This document shows positions 7,807-15,519 of a DNA stretch of 55,932 bases, one piece after another. The stretch is from NCBI GenBank assembly GCA_003248775.1, contig QFQX01000028.1, positions 1 to 55,932 on the forward strand, written 5' to 3'. The position numbers were made by a program, and so were the translations under genes. The stretch is from Shinella sp. GTDB taxonomy: Bacteria; Pseudomonadota; Alphaproteobacteria; Rhizobiales; Rhizobiaceae. The notes under the pieces are model-generated. The model saw nothing but the letters and a program-made list of their open reading frames with translations, did not search any database and had not been told where the DNA came from. Each line of letters opens with the position of its first letter. Position 1 is the first letter of the stretch.

Positions 7807-8922
7807 ATGTCTCCGAAACAGGACACTCAAGTCTCTTGTGAAATGCGAGGCGGGAAGGATCTCCCCGGCGGCGACTTGGACGAAGCTTGCAAGGGCGCGA
7901 CGGCTGGCGAAAAGCTTCTTGCCGAGGAGATAGAAAGACAGAAGTCGGGGATAACACACGCGTCCCTCTGGATCTGGCTGCCGGGAGTGCTTTTCCTTGC
8001 CGTTCTCTTGTTGCTGGCACTGCATTTCGAAGAGCTGAAGCATTTTGCCGAACTCGCTACCGCTGCCGATGTGCGATGGCTGCTGCTCGGGGCGGCCGTC
8101 CAGGCGCTGACTTATGTCTGCGCTGGCGGTGTATGGTGGCTTGCTCTTTGCCACGCCGGCTATCCAATGCGCTTTATCGGTTTTGCTCCGCTCGGGCTTG
8201 GGAAATTGTTCGTGGACCAAGCCCTGCCGACTGGCGGCGTCAGCGGAACTATCCTTGTGACCGCAGGCCTGAAGAACCGCGGAATACCCTTGCGTATCGC
8301 TTTCTACGCTATGCTGACAGGTCTCTTCACCTACTACTCAGCCTATCTTGCGTCCGCTGTCGTCTGCTTCTTCGTCATCTACATGGATCACAGGATGGGA
8401 TCCGTTCTGGCCTCAACCTTTGCCGTCTTCGCAGTCGTTGCATTGTTTATCCCCTTGTCAGTCCTTTTGATGAAGGCGTTCGGCCCGCGCTTCATTCCCG
8501 GATGGATTGCAAGACAGAGAATTGTCAGGATATTGCTGCTTGAGATTGCCGAGGCGCCGCTTGCGCAATTGCTGAACAGACGTCTGTTTCTCGGCGCTTT
8601 CTCGTTCCAGATTGCTATCGTGGTCCTGGATGCGACAACGCTCTGGATCGCTTTCAAGGCAATTGGCCGCGACGTGGATGTGCTTGTTGCTTTTGCCGGC
8701 ATGGTTGCCGGTTCGATTGGAGCGACTATCGGCCCCGCCCCGTTGGGGCTCGGTACATATGAGGGTTCCGCAGTGGCAATCCTTGCAATCCTTGGAGTTC
8801 CCGTTGCCCCTTCGATAACAGCTGTCATCCTGTTCAGGGGGCTTTCGTTCTGGCTTCCAATGGTTCCCGGGATATGGTTTGCGCGCCGGGAACTTGCTCT
8901 TCACAAGAACGGATCTCCCTGA
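7807..8922 (+). CDS. Flippase-like integral membrane protein (TIGR00374/UPF0104)
   Basis: A 371-residue protein with about 50 polar N-terminal residues, then about eight hydrophobic segments starting near residue 53. Family marks are LFVDQALPTGGVSG and, near the C-terminus, GPAPLGLGTYEGSAVAIL. This is the lysylphosphatidylglycerol-synthase membrane domain family (TIGR00374), without the soluble aminoacyl-transfer domain. Such proteins are described as flippase-like and often sit beside glycolipid or polysaccharide genes. A lipid-linked intermediate handling role is inferred. The start has a good AAGAGGA ribosome site. Confidence 0.75.
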   Translation: MSPKQDTQVSCEMRGGKDLPGGDLDEACKGATAGEKLLAEEIERQKSGITHASLWIWLPGVLFLAVLLLLALHFEELKHFAELATAADVRWLLLGAAVQALTYVCAGGVWWLALCHAGYPMRFIGFAPLGLGKLFVDQALPTGGVSGTILVTAGLKNRGIPLRIAFYAMLTGLFTYYSAYLASAVVCFFVIYMDHRMGSVLASTFAVFAVVALFIPLSVLLMKAFGPRFIPGWIARQRIVRILLLEIAEAPLAQLLNRRLFLGAFSFQIAIVVLDATTLWIAFKAIGRDVDVLVAFAGMVAGSIGATIGPAPLGLGTYEGSAVAILAILGVPVAPSITAVILFRGLSFWLPMVPGIWFARRELALHKNGSP

Positions 8923-8926
8923 ATTC

Positions 8927-8964
8927 AGGGGGCAGACGTCAATGAGGGTGTTGACGTCACCCCT
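8927..8964. terminator. Hairpin between convergent genes
   Basis: The perfect inverted repeat GACGTCAA/TTGACGTC (8935-8942 and 8951-8958) extends outward through AGGGG/CCCCT. It lies between the convergent membrane-protein and glycosyltransferase genes and covers the latter's stop codon. There is no clear T-run on either strand, so termination activity is likely but not certain. Confidence 0.5.
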
Positions 8965-9910
8965 TGGAGCGGAGGGATTGCGGCAGGAGATTGCGACCGA
9001 TCCGCTCGACGATCCGCTGGCGCACCAGCGGCTCGTTGGCGATGAGCTTGGCCATCTTGGTGAACTCTCGCTTGACGCGCGCCCTGTGGAACGCCGCAAT
9101 CGCTGCCTCGCGGTGCAGGACGGCAATGCGCTTGGCAAAGCCGCTGTTTTCTTCCGGCGAAAGCTGTTTCCCGAGCCGTTGCCAGATTTCCGCCAATCCA
9201 TGGATAAGGGGTTCGGTATCGGCGGTGCTACGTGAATAGGGAGAGGCGGCACGGCTGACAAGGCCGACCGGCATGGCATAGACATAGAGCGCTTCGTTGA
9301 CGAACATCGCCCGTCCGCCATGCGCCATGAATTCGAGATTGAAGATCAGGTCTTCGCCGACGCGCACGTTTTCCCGATAGGACATGTCGTGGTCCACGAG
9401 GAATTGCCTGCGGATCAGCGGCTGCAGATATCCGAAGTCGTGAGTGTCGGCCGCGCTCGGCAGAACGAAGTCGATCAGGTGAAGGCAACGCTCGTCAATC
9501 TTCTCGTAGATCGGGCCGGTCTCGATGCCAGCCCCGACATCGTAGCCCATGATGTTGTCCGCGATGAAATCTGCCTCGTCCGCATGTGCGAGCAGGCGGA
9601 CCAGGCGGTTCGGCTTCCACCAGTCGTCGGAATCGAGAAGTCCTATCCATTCTCCACGGGCAGCCTTGAAGCCGATGTTGCGGGCTGCGGAAGGCCCCCC
9701 GTTCTTCTCGCAACGGATCACCCTGACTCGGTCGTCATTGGCGTAGGATTGGCTGACGAAGTCGGCGGTGCCGTCGGATGAGGCATCATCGACGACGATA
9801 ACCTCCACTGGCACCTTTTCCTGCTGAAGTGCACTATCGATCGCCGTACGCACACAATCACGCGTGTTGTACGTGGGCATGACGACGGAAACCGTCGGAT
9901 AGTCACTCAT
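8957..9910 (-). CDS. Family 2 glycosyltransferase
   Basis: A 317-residue GT-A fold enzyme. The N-terminus (VSVVMPTYNT) is the nucleotide-sugar binding strand, D41-D42 sit in VVDDAS, and the metal-binding DSDDWW motif is at residues 93-98. No membrane span is evident, so it is a cytoplasmic or membrane-associated enzyme adding a sugar to a polysaccharide or glycolipid. Donor and acceptor cannot be predicted. It is convergent with the gene before it and divergent from the deacetylase, so it has its own promoter in the 212-base gap at 9911-10122. Role in the same polymer locus is inferred. Confidence 0.85.
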   Translation of the reverse strand: MSDYPTVSVVMPTYNTRDCVRTAIDSALQQEKVPVEVIVVDDASSDGTADFVSQSYANDDRVRVIRCEKNGGPSAARNIGFKAARGEWIGLLDSDDWWKPNRLVRLLAHADEADFIADNIMGYDVGAGIETGPIYEKIDERCLHLIDFVLPSAADTHDFGYLQPLIRRQFLVDHDMSYRENVRVGEDLIFNLEFMAHGGRAMFVNEALYVYAMPVGLVSRAASPYSRSTADTEPLIHGLAEIWQRLGKQLSPEENSGFAKRIAVLHREAAIAAFHRARVKREFTKMAKLIANEPLVRQRIVERIGRNLLPQSLRSKG

Positions 9911-10122
9911 GAACAGGGTCCCGCTTTATTCTTCTCCGTTATCTTCCAACTATAGCAGCCACGCAGGTTTCTATTTCATGAATCCGGCTTTCGACATTTT
10001 GTAAATGGAACGAACTTGCTGCGGGAAGACCCGTTTCTGGATCTTCCTCACGAAATCTCAACATTGCCTGCGCTAGGTTATGATCTGTCAAAGTTCTGCG
10101 TTTTTGATCCAAGGCCTGTGAA

Positions 10123-11235
10123 ATGTCCTATTTCGTCCAAAACCTGCGTCGTTTCGCCGGCGAGCTTCTGGAGGACCCGGTCGCCGGACCGGCGAGGGTT
10201 TCCGCAGCCCTGAAAGTGAAATGGAAGACCGGCCTGGAGCAGGCGTTCGGCTCTTCAGGCATGGGCCGCCGCCTTGCGGCCCGCTATCGCGGCCGCGGTG
10301 TCGTGCTGATGTTTCATGAGATCCATGACGACGTTGAAGACAACCTACGCATGGGCTGCAGCCCGGCGCAATTGCGCACGGTGCTTATGGCCTTGAGAGC
10401 GGAGGACCGGGATATCGTCACGCCGGACGAGGCCGTGAAGCGTCTCGCCGATCCGCAGGCTGGGGATTTTGCCATCCTGACCTTCGATGACGGGTATCGC
10501 GACAACCGGACGATGGCACTGCCGATTCTGGAAGAGTTCGGGGCGCCGATGACCATGTTCGTGCCGACGGGCATGGTGACGCGTGAGGTCTACGCCTGGT
10601 GGCTTGGTCTCCGGGCGCTGTTCCAGAGCAGGGACGAGGTGGATATCGAGGCGATGGAGCGGCGTTTCGTGCTTGCCGATGCGCCATCCCGAAATGCGGC
10701 CCTGCGTCAGGTCGGCCTCTGGATCGGCACCGACCGCGCCCGGGCGGAAGCCTTGAAGCCGACCTTCGCGCGTCATGCCATTTCCATTGCCTCACTGGTG
10801 GACGAGGTCGCGATGGGCGAGCAGGAAATCCGAAGCTTTGCCGATCATCCACTGGTGACCATCGGCGGACATACCACGACGCATACATTTCTTTCCGGTC
10901 TGGATGATGCGGCCGCCTATCGGGATATCGCCGACAACAAGGACTATCTCGAAAATCTTCTGGAGCGTCCCGTCCGGCATTTCGCCTACCCCTACGGAAC
11001 CGAGGGCGCCTGCGGAAAGCGCGAGGCGGAATATGTGAAGGCCGCAGGCTTCAAGACGGGGTTCACCACACGTTCGGGTCACCTCTTTCCCGCCCATCTC
11101 TCGACACCTTGCCTCATGCCTCGTGAGGATACCGGTTTCGCCTGCATGTCGGGCTCTCAACTCGAAAACCGGCTGAGCGGCGCACGCCGGGCGCTTGTCA
11201 CCCATTTCGGCGATCCGGTTGCCGGCCTTCGCTGA
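10123..11235 (+). CDS. Polysaccharide deacetylase (NodB/CE4 family)
   Basis: A 370-residue carbohydrate esterase. CE4 motifs are seen: TFDDGY at residues 120-125 (D122 catalytic base, D123 metal ligand), GGHTTTHTFLS with the two metal-binding His, and FAYPYGT. The family removes N- or O-acetyl groups from chitin-like sugars, peptidoglycan or exopolysaccharide with a divalent metal. No signal peptide is obvious, suggesting a cytoplasmic or peripheral position. About 100 residues precede the catalytic domain. The start has AAGG about eight bases upstream. Location beside glycosyltransferase and polymer genes suggests a role in polysaccharide modification. Confidence 0.85.
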   Translation: MSYFVQNLRRFAGELLEDPVAGPARVSAALKVKWKTGLEQAFGSSGMGRRLAARYRGRGVVLMFHEIHDDVEDNLRMGCSPAQLRTVLMALRAEDRDIVTPDEAVKRLADPQAGDFAILTFDDGYRDNRTMALPILEEFGAPMTMFVPTGMVTREVYAWWLGLRALFQSRDEVDIEAMERRFVLADAPSRNAALRQVGLWIGTDRARAEALKPTFARHAISIASLVDEVAMGEQEIRSFADHPLVTIGGHTTTHTFLSGLDDAAAYRDIADNKDYLENLLERPVRHFAYPYGTEGACGKREAEYVKAAGFKTGFTTRSGHLFPAHLSTPCLMPREDTGFACMSGSQLENRLSGARRALVTHFGDPVAGLR

Positions 11236-11304
11236 AGGGACTGGTTTTCATCCTCGGGAATTAGCCATCATCCTTATTTCGGGTGAGAAAACTCGCAAAG
11301 CAAT

Positions 11305-11329
11305 GGAACCATTTCCCTGCTGCGGAGTT
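11305..11329 (+). promoter_or_regulatory. Candidate RpoE2/EcfG-type stress promoter
   Basis: GGAAC at 11305-11309, a 17-base spacer, then GTT at 11327-11329. This fits the published consensus of the general-stress sigma factor RpoE2/EcfG in alphaproteobacteria (GGAAC, 16-19 bases, GTT or TT). It ends 21 bases before the start of the small gene at 11351, leaving a short leader that carries a GGGAGGA ribosome site. Confidence 0.55.
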
Positions 11330-11350
11330 TGGGCGCCGGGAGGAATACAC

Positions 11351-11599
11351 ATGTCCGAAATCTTCTGCGATATCGTCCCGCACCCGGAGGGCTGGATGTT
11401 TGTAAGCGAAGGCGTTCAATCGCCTATTTTCCCATGTTACCAGATGGCGGTTGAGGCGGCCTATCGGCACGCTAATACAGCGGCGCACGCGAGACGCTTT
11501 CTCATCCTGCGCCAGCAGGATCTGAAGGGGCAGATGCGCTCGCTTGCCGGCCATGATGGGATTGCTCCATCGGGAGACGAAGCGCGGGTCGTCCACTGA
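11351..11599 (+). CDS. Small protein of unknown function, likely stress-induced
   Basis: An 82-residue protein starting at an ATG with a strong GGGAGGA site six bases upstream; longer in-frame starts lack one. It is compact, with an N-terminal strand-like stretch (IFCDIVPHPEGWMFV), then a helix (AVEAAYRHANTAAHARRFLILRQ is its core). The pattern recalls small DUF2188-like proteins, in which a residue string reads a sequence and a helix packs on it, but I am not sure of that family. The stress-type promoter immediately upstream and the BON-domain gene opposite suggest a general stress role. Confidence 0.68.
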   Translation: MSEIFCDIVPHPEGWMFVSEGVQSPIFPCYQMAVEAAYRHANTAAHARRFLILRQQDLKGQMRSLAGHDGIAPSGDEARVVH

Positions 11600-11613
11600 T
11601 AGGACTTGTCCGG

Positions 11614-11895
11614 TCAGCCCCTGACGCGATCTGCGACTTTTATGCTGACGTTGACCCTCTCGACACCGGGAACCGACATCGCGACCTCGATCGCGCGGTC
11701 AACTTCATCCGACCAGAAAAGGTTGCCGCTGAGCGTGATCGTGTTTCCCGTAGCGGTTACAGTAATGTCGCTTGCGTCCACGCCCTGTGCAATGGCCAGC
11801 GCTCGGGCTACGGCGCTTTCCAGCGGTTCATGATCGGGATTTTCGCTCTCGATTTCGGGGATTTCTTCATGGAATCGCGGCGGTTTGAAAACCAT
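11614..11895 (-). CDS. BON-domain protein
   Basis: A 93-residue protein that is almost entirely one BON domain (VARALAIAQGVDASDITVTATGNTITLSG covers its core strands, ending with a GVERVNVSIKV-like strand). BON domains bind phospholipid or periplasmic structures and are common in OsmY-like stress proteins; no signal peptide is seen here. The start was set at M15 of the longest frame because GGGAGG sits just upstream. A candidate RpoE2/EcfG promoter lies about 110 bases upstream. It converges with the small stress-type gene, leaving 14 bases between stops. Confidence 0.8.
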   Translation of the reverse strand: MVFKPPRFHEEIPEIESENPDHEPLESAVARALAIAQGVDASDITVTATGNTITLSGNLFWSDEVDRAIEVAMSVPGVERVNVSIKVADRVRG

Positions 11896-12006
11896 CTCTG
11901 CCTCCCTGCGGACGCCACTCGCGCCCTGACCACCCATGCTTCCGCCGTGCCGTTGCGGCTTCCTCGCGGCGTTGGGTGTGCCTGATAAACTGGCTCCTGA
12001 TGCCCT

Positions 12007-12031
12007 AACTCCCGAAAGTCTGCTTTGTTCC
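12007..12031 (-). promoter_or_regulatory. Candidate RpoE2/EcfG-type promoter of the BON gene
   Basis: Read on the minus strand: GGAAC (12031-12027), 17 bases, GTT (12009-12007). Spacing and bases are the same as in the candidate promoter of the neighbouring small gene. It is correctly oriented toward the BON-domain gene. Confidence 0.5.
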
Positions 12032-12111
12032 TACCATTTCCCTTCGATGGTTGGCAGCGCGTTGAACCTGCGTTATCAATACATTAGTGACTTCAGCGGC
12101 GGGGAGGCATA

Positions 12112-12174
12112 ATGGATTGCTTTGAACGGCACAGTCTTGTCCACGATTCGAGCGTGGGTCTACGGGGACGATGA
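12112..12174 (+). CDS. Possible 20-residue leader ORF coupled to the HWE kinase
   Basis: An ATG preceded by a strong GGGGAGG site opens a 20-codon frame whose TGA overlaps the kinase ATG as ATGA. The layout suggests translational coupling. The peptide has no recognisable feature, so the function, if any, may lie in the act of translation. Chance cannot be excluded for so short a frame. Confidence 0.35.
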   Translation: MDCFERHSLVHDSSVGLRGR

Positions 12175-13862
12175 ACAGACTTTCAAAGCTTTTCCCTACG
12201 GCTTCTCTCAGCGTCTATCTGGTCGCCATGGCCGTTCTGGCAACCGTTCCCCTGTTGGTTTTCGTAGTTTTCCTGCTCTCCGAGCTTGAGCGCAATGAAT
12301 ATGATGCCTTGCGGCGTGAAGCGGCGCTGGATGCCCAGACCATCGCGGTCAATTTCGAACGCAAGCTCGAGGATATGGCGACGACACTGCGTCTTCTTTC
12401 CGGCGCTTCCGAATTGAAGTCCGGCGATCTCGCCGCCTTTCATGCACGCACGTCGGCGAGCCTCGGGGAAGGCTCGCTCTATGTCCTGCTGGTATCGGCC
12501 GACGGCACGCAGAAGCTCAATACCCGGGTGCCCTTCGGCACGGCGCTCGGCAAGATGTCCAATGTCGAGGGCCTGCAGTCCGCCATCACGGCAAAGCGGG
12601 TACAGGCGTCCGGCATCTTCTACGGCGCGACCGCCAAGCAATGGGTTTTCAACCTGACGATGCCGCTTCCCGAGGATCTGTCGGCCGTCGGCGCTGCCAT
12701 CGTATTGACCCAGAATGCCGGCGATCTCGCCAGCATGACATCGACGGACGGCCTGCCGAACGGTTGGTCTGCGGCCCTTATCGATGGTGAAGGCAAGGTG
12801 ATCGTCTCGAGCGGACCGGACAATATCGCTTCTGCCCAGCCTTTCCCCGGGCCGCTGCTGAAACTTATGACAGGGACGAATTCCAGCGCCGTTCTGCGCG
12901 ACGGAGATGCGAAAACCATGCTGGGTTACGCCAAAGTTGGCGATTGGCCATGGCGGGTTGTGGTCTGGGGGCCTGTGTCGGCGGCCCAGAGTACCATCGT
13001 CAGCACCTGGCGGCAGCTGATTCTCGGCAGCGTCGTCCTTCTCGGCATCAGTCTCGGCGTCGTGCTGATCGCGGCCAACCAACTGCGCCGCTCGATCCGC
13101 CAGATCGCCCGCATGGCCGAGCGTATCGGTCATGGTGAGATCGTGTCCCCGGAGATTACCAAGGTTCGGGAGGCCAATCAGGTTTCCATAGCGCTTTCCA
13201 ATGCCTCCTTCGATCGGGCTCAGGCAGAGGAGAGGGTGCATTTCATCCTGCAGGAGTTGGTGCACCGCACGAAGAACATCCTCTCGCTGGTGCAGGCGAT
13301 GATGCGCCAGCTTGCCCGAAGCACCGATGACATCGACGAATTCCAGAAGGCGGTAAGTGGTCGCCTCTCGGGCCTTGCCCAGTCGATCGAGGCGCTCGCC
13401 AAGCAGGAGTGGGGCGGCATTCCCATTTCGAACGTCATCAAGCTGCAACTGGCGACGGTGACGGGTGATAGCGAGCGGATCACGCTACGCGGTCAGGATT
13501 TTCTGGCCAATGCCAATGCGGTGCAGAATCTCGGCCTGGTGCTCCACGAACTGGCGACCAATTCCGTGAAATACGGAGCCCTGTCGGTGCCGGAGGGCCG
13601 CATTCTCGTGGAATGGGAGCGGTTTGTCGATGAGGAACAGCAGGTCGGTCTTCGCATGCGCTGGAGCGAAAGCGGCGGCCCACCGGTGGTACAGCCATCC
13701 CGGCGGGGCTTCGGTACGACTGTCATCGAACGCCACGCGGCCGCTGCCTTTGGCGGGAAGGTCAGCATCGATTTCGATGAAAAGGGACTGCTATGGTCAC
13801 TAACCGCGCCCCTTTCCGCTTTCGAGAGCAAACGCGGTCAAGTTGAACATCCCGGATCATGA
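12171..13862 (+). CDS. HWE-family sensor histidine kinase
   Basis: A 563-residue membrane kinase. TM1 is near residues 15-38, a periplasmic sensor of about 245 residues follows (dCACHE-like by size), TM2 lies near 285-305, then a HAMP-like linker. The phospho-acceptor is H365 in LVHRTKN; the ATP-binding part has HELATNSVKYGAL and the HWE signature WSESGGP followed by GFGTTVI. HWE kinases are typical of Rhizobiales and several feed the PhyR-NepR-EcfG general stress pathway. The adjacent stress-type promoters make such a role plausible but unproven. No response regulator gene is adjacent. Confidence 0.88.
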   Translation: MNRLSKLFPTASLSVYLVAMAVLATVPLLVFVVFLLSELERNEYDALRREAALDAQTIAVNFERKLEDMATTLRLLSGASELKSGDLAAFHARTSASLGEGSLYVLLVSADGTQKLNTRVPFGTALGKMSNVEGLQSAITAKRVQASGIFYGATAKQWVFNLTMPLPEDLSAVGAAIVLTQNAGDLASMTSTDGLPNGWSAALIDGEGKVIVSSGPDNIASAQPFPGPLLKLMTGTNSSAVLRDGDAKTMLGYAKVGDWPWRVVVWGPVSAAQSTIVSTWRQLILGSVVLLGISLGVVLIAANQLRRSIRQIARMAERIGHGEIVSPEITKVREANQVSIALSNASFDRAQAEERVHFILQELVHRTKNILSLVQAMMRQLARSTDDIDEFQKAVSGRLSGLAQSIEALAKQEWGGIPISNVIKLQLATVTGDSERITLRGQDFLANANAVQNLGLVLHELATNSVKYGALSVPEGRILVEWERFVDEEQQVGLRMRWSESGGPPVVQPSRRGFGTTVIERHAAAAFGGKVSIDFDEKGLLWSLTAPLSAFESKRGQVEHPGS

Positions 13863-14147
13863 GGCGGCACCTCTTGCCTTTATCCGTTGCAGCGCTGCTG
13901 CCCGCTCCCGGGCCGTAACAAGTATCTCTCGGATTTCGTCGCTACGTTCCACACCAGAGGCATAACCGGCCGATGGTGTCAGGCCAGGGTCTTCGGCGCC
14001 ATCGGGCGTCAGGACGTCCTGTTCCAGCGAACGAACCATATCCGTCAAAGCCTCGGGCGACATCATCGCCGCGGCCAAGAGCGACACAAGTATCTCACGA
14101 TGCGCATTCAACCGCCCCTCGATTGCCTGATGTACCAGCTCCGCCAT
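13857..14147 (-). CDS. Small helical protein of unknown function
   Basis: A 96-residue protein, largely helical and soluble. The start at 14147 was chosen because AGAGG lies eight bases upstream; a longer frame to 14231 adds a basic segment without a site. The first half (MAELVHQAIEG, then REILVSLLAAAM) looks like an amphipathic bundle, and a Pro/Gly linker separates a C-terminal helix rich in Glu and Arg. It is not a family I recognise. Its stop overlaps the kinase stop by six bases in convergent orientation, so antisense transcription into the kinase is possible. Confidence 0.6.
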   Translation of the reverse strand: MAELVHQAIEGRLNAHREILVSLLAAAMMSPEALTDMVRSLEQDVLTPDGAEDPGLTPSAGYASGVERSDEIREILVTARERAAALQRIKARGAAS

Positions 14148-14357
14148 CGCTTCAACCTCTGTGCCTGCTCGAAATGAAGGTGGCGAGACAACGCGGGAAT
14201 AGAGGGAAAGTTTCAGCCGCCGCGCACGCATTTTGCAAACAGGCCACTTTCCCCACGCCCCATCATCTGGTCGTCAAGAACGCGGCCTATCAGCCTGCAA
14301 TAATCGATGCCTCGTGACCATTCATGCCCGAGGTCGCAAACCGGAAAGCTGATTCAG

Positions 14358-15167
14358 ATGTATAATGCCCAAGACGATGACCGTTATGAGTTTGCCCATG
14401 CCCTGACCCTCGAGGCGGGCGCTCTGGCGCTTGCCCATTTCCGCAATCTGGAAGCGCTGGTGATCGAGGAAAAGAAGAGTGGTCAGGACGTGGTCAGCAT
14501 TGCCGATCGCGAGGTGGAAGACCTGATCCGCAACCGGATCTCCGTCGCATTCCCCGATGACGGGTTTCTCGGTGAGGAAACCGGGCTGACGGAAGGCGCA
14601 AGCGGCTATCGCTGGGTGGTCGATCCGATCGACGGTACAAGCTGCTTCCTGCATGGCTACCGGGAATGGTGCGTATCGGTCGCGTTGATGAAAGGCGATG
14701 AAACCATCATCGGCCTCGTCTATCAGCCAACGGTCGATGAGTTCTTCACGGCGCGCAAGGGGAGCGGAGCATTCCTCAACGGCAAGCCGATCCGAGTTGA
14801 TGCCCGCGCGACGATTGCCAACGGATTGCTGGGCCTTGGAGCGAACGGTCGCGTACCGATCCGTTCGATTACGTGTTTTGCCGAGGCGCTGCTGGAGGCC
14901 GGCGGCATGTTCATCCGCAGCGGCTCCGGAGCATTGATGCTGACCCATGTCGCCTGCGGTCGTCTGGCTGGTTATTACGAACCGCATATCAATGCCTGGG
15001 ATTGCCTCGCAGCGCTTTGCCTGATCCGCGAAGCCGGTGGCTGGACTGCGGATTTCCCGGGTCCCGATGGCCTGTTGGCAGGCGGCAAGGTGGTCGGAGC
15101 GGCGCCGCAGATCAGCGGCGAACTGGAAGCTCTCATACAGCTTGCCACGGCCCGCGCTGCCATCTGA
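14358..15167 (+). CDS. Inositol-monophosphatase-family phosphatase
   Basis: A 269-residue enzyme with the metal-dependent Li+-sensitive phosphatase motifs: GEE, DPIDGT (WVVDPIDGTSCFLHG) and, near the C-terminus, INAWDCLAALCLIREAGG. The family hydrolyses inositol-1-phosphate, 3'-phosphoadenosine phosphate, histidinol phosphate or fructose-1,6-bisphosphate, and the motifs alone do not separate these. The start at 14358 gives the usual family length; a longer frame begins at 14307. It stands alone between a convergent small gene and the chemotaxis operon, so context does not name the substrate. Confidence 0.85.
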   Translation: MYNAQDDDRYEFAHALTLEAGALALAHFRNLEALVIEEKKSGQDVVSIADREVEDLIRNRISVAFPDDGFLGEETGLTEGASGYRWVVDPIDGTSCFLHGYREWCVSVALMKGDETIIGLVYQPTVDEFFTARKGSGAFLNGKPIRVDARATIANGLLGLGANGRVPIRSITCFAEALLEAGGMFIRSGSGALMLTHVACGRLAGYYEPHINAWDCLAALCLIREAGGWTADFPGPDGLLAGGKVVGAAPQISGELEALIQLATARAAI

Positions 15168-15269
15168 TGTGACATTCGGCACGCTCTGCGCACACTCGAA
15201 GCTCGCTGCAATGCAGAAAGCTTCGAAATGACGCCGCTGGAAGGAATTCATTAACTTTCAGGCAAGGAA

Positions 15270-15277
15270 TTAACCAT
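15270..15277 (+). promoter_or_regulatory. TTAACCAT box upstream of the chemotaxis operon
   Basis: TTAACCAT lies in the gap between the phosphatase gene and the chemoreceptor, with TTAAC 19 bases earlier (15251-15255). It resembles CtrA half-sites; CtrA influences motility genes in S. meliloti. Promoter elements proper are not evident by eye. Confidence 0.35.
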
Positions 15278-15519
15278 AAAGATTGTAGGACACGTCGGAG
15301 AGGGACTCCCGCAAGGGGCGTTTCCGTCGGGCATGAAGCCATCCCGTCGTACCGGTTTCGGTCCGGTATGAGAAGCAATGACACAATTCCGGGGTAAGCC
15401 TTCGCTGAAAGCGATGCCGTCTGCCGCATCTTCGGATGCCGCCAAAACGTGTATCCGCGCAATCGATGACAGACCCGGAAATGACAGGACCGATCCGAGG
15501 GAGCGGTTCAGGAACGGGG

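Noticed and set aside
10007..10035. GGAAC followed by CGTT upstream of the deacetylase as a stress promoter
   Set aside because: The spacer is about 20 bases before CGTT, outside the accepted 16-19 range for this promoter class.
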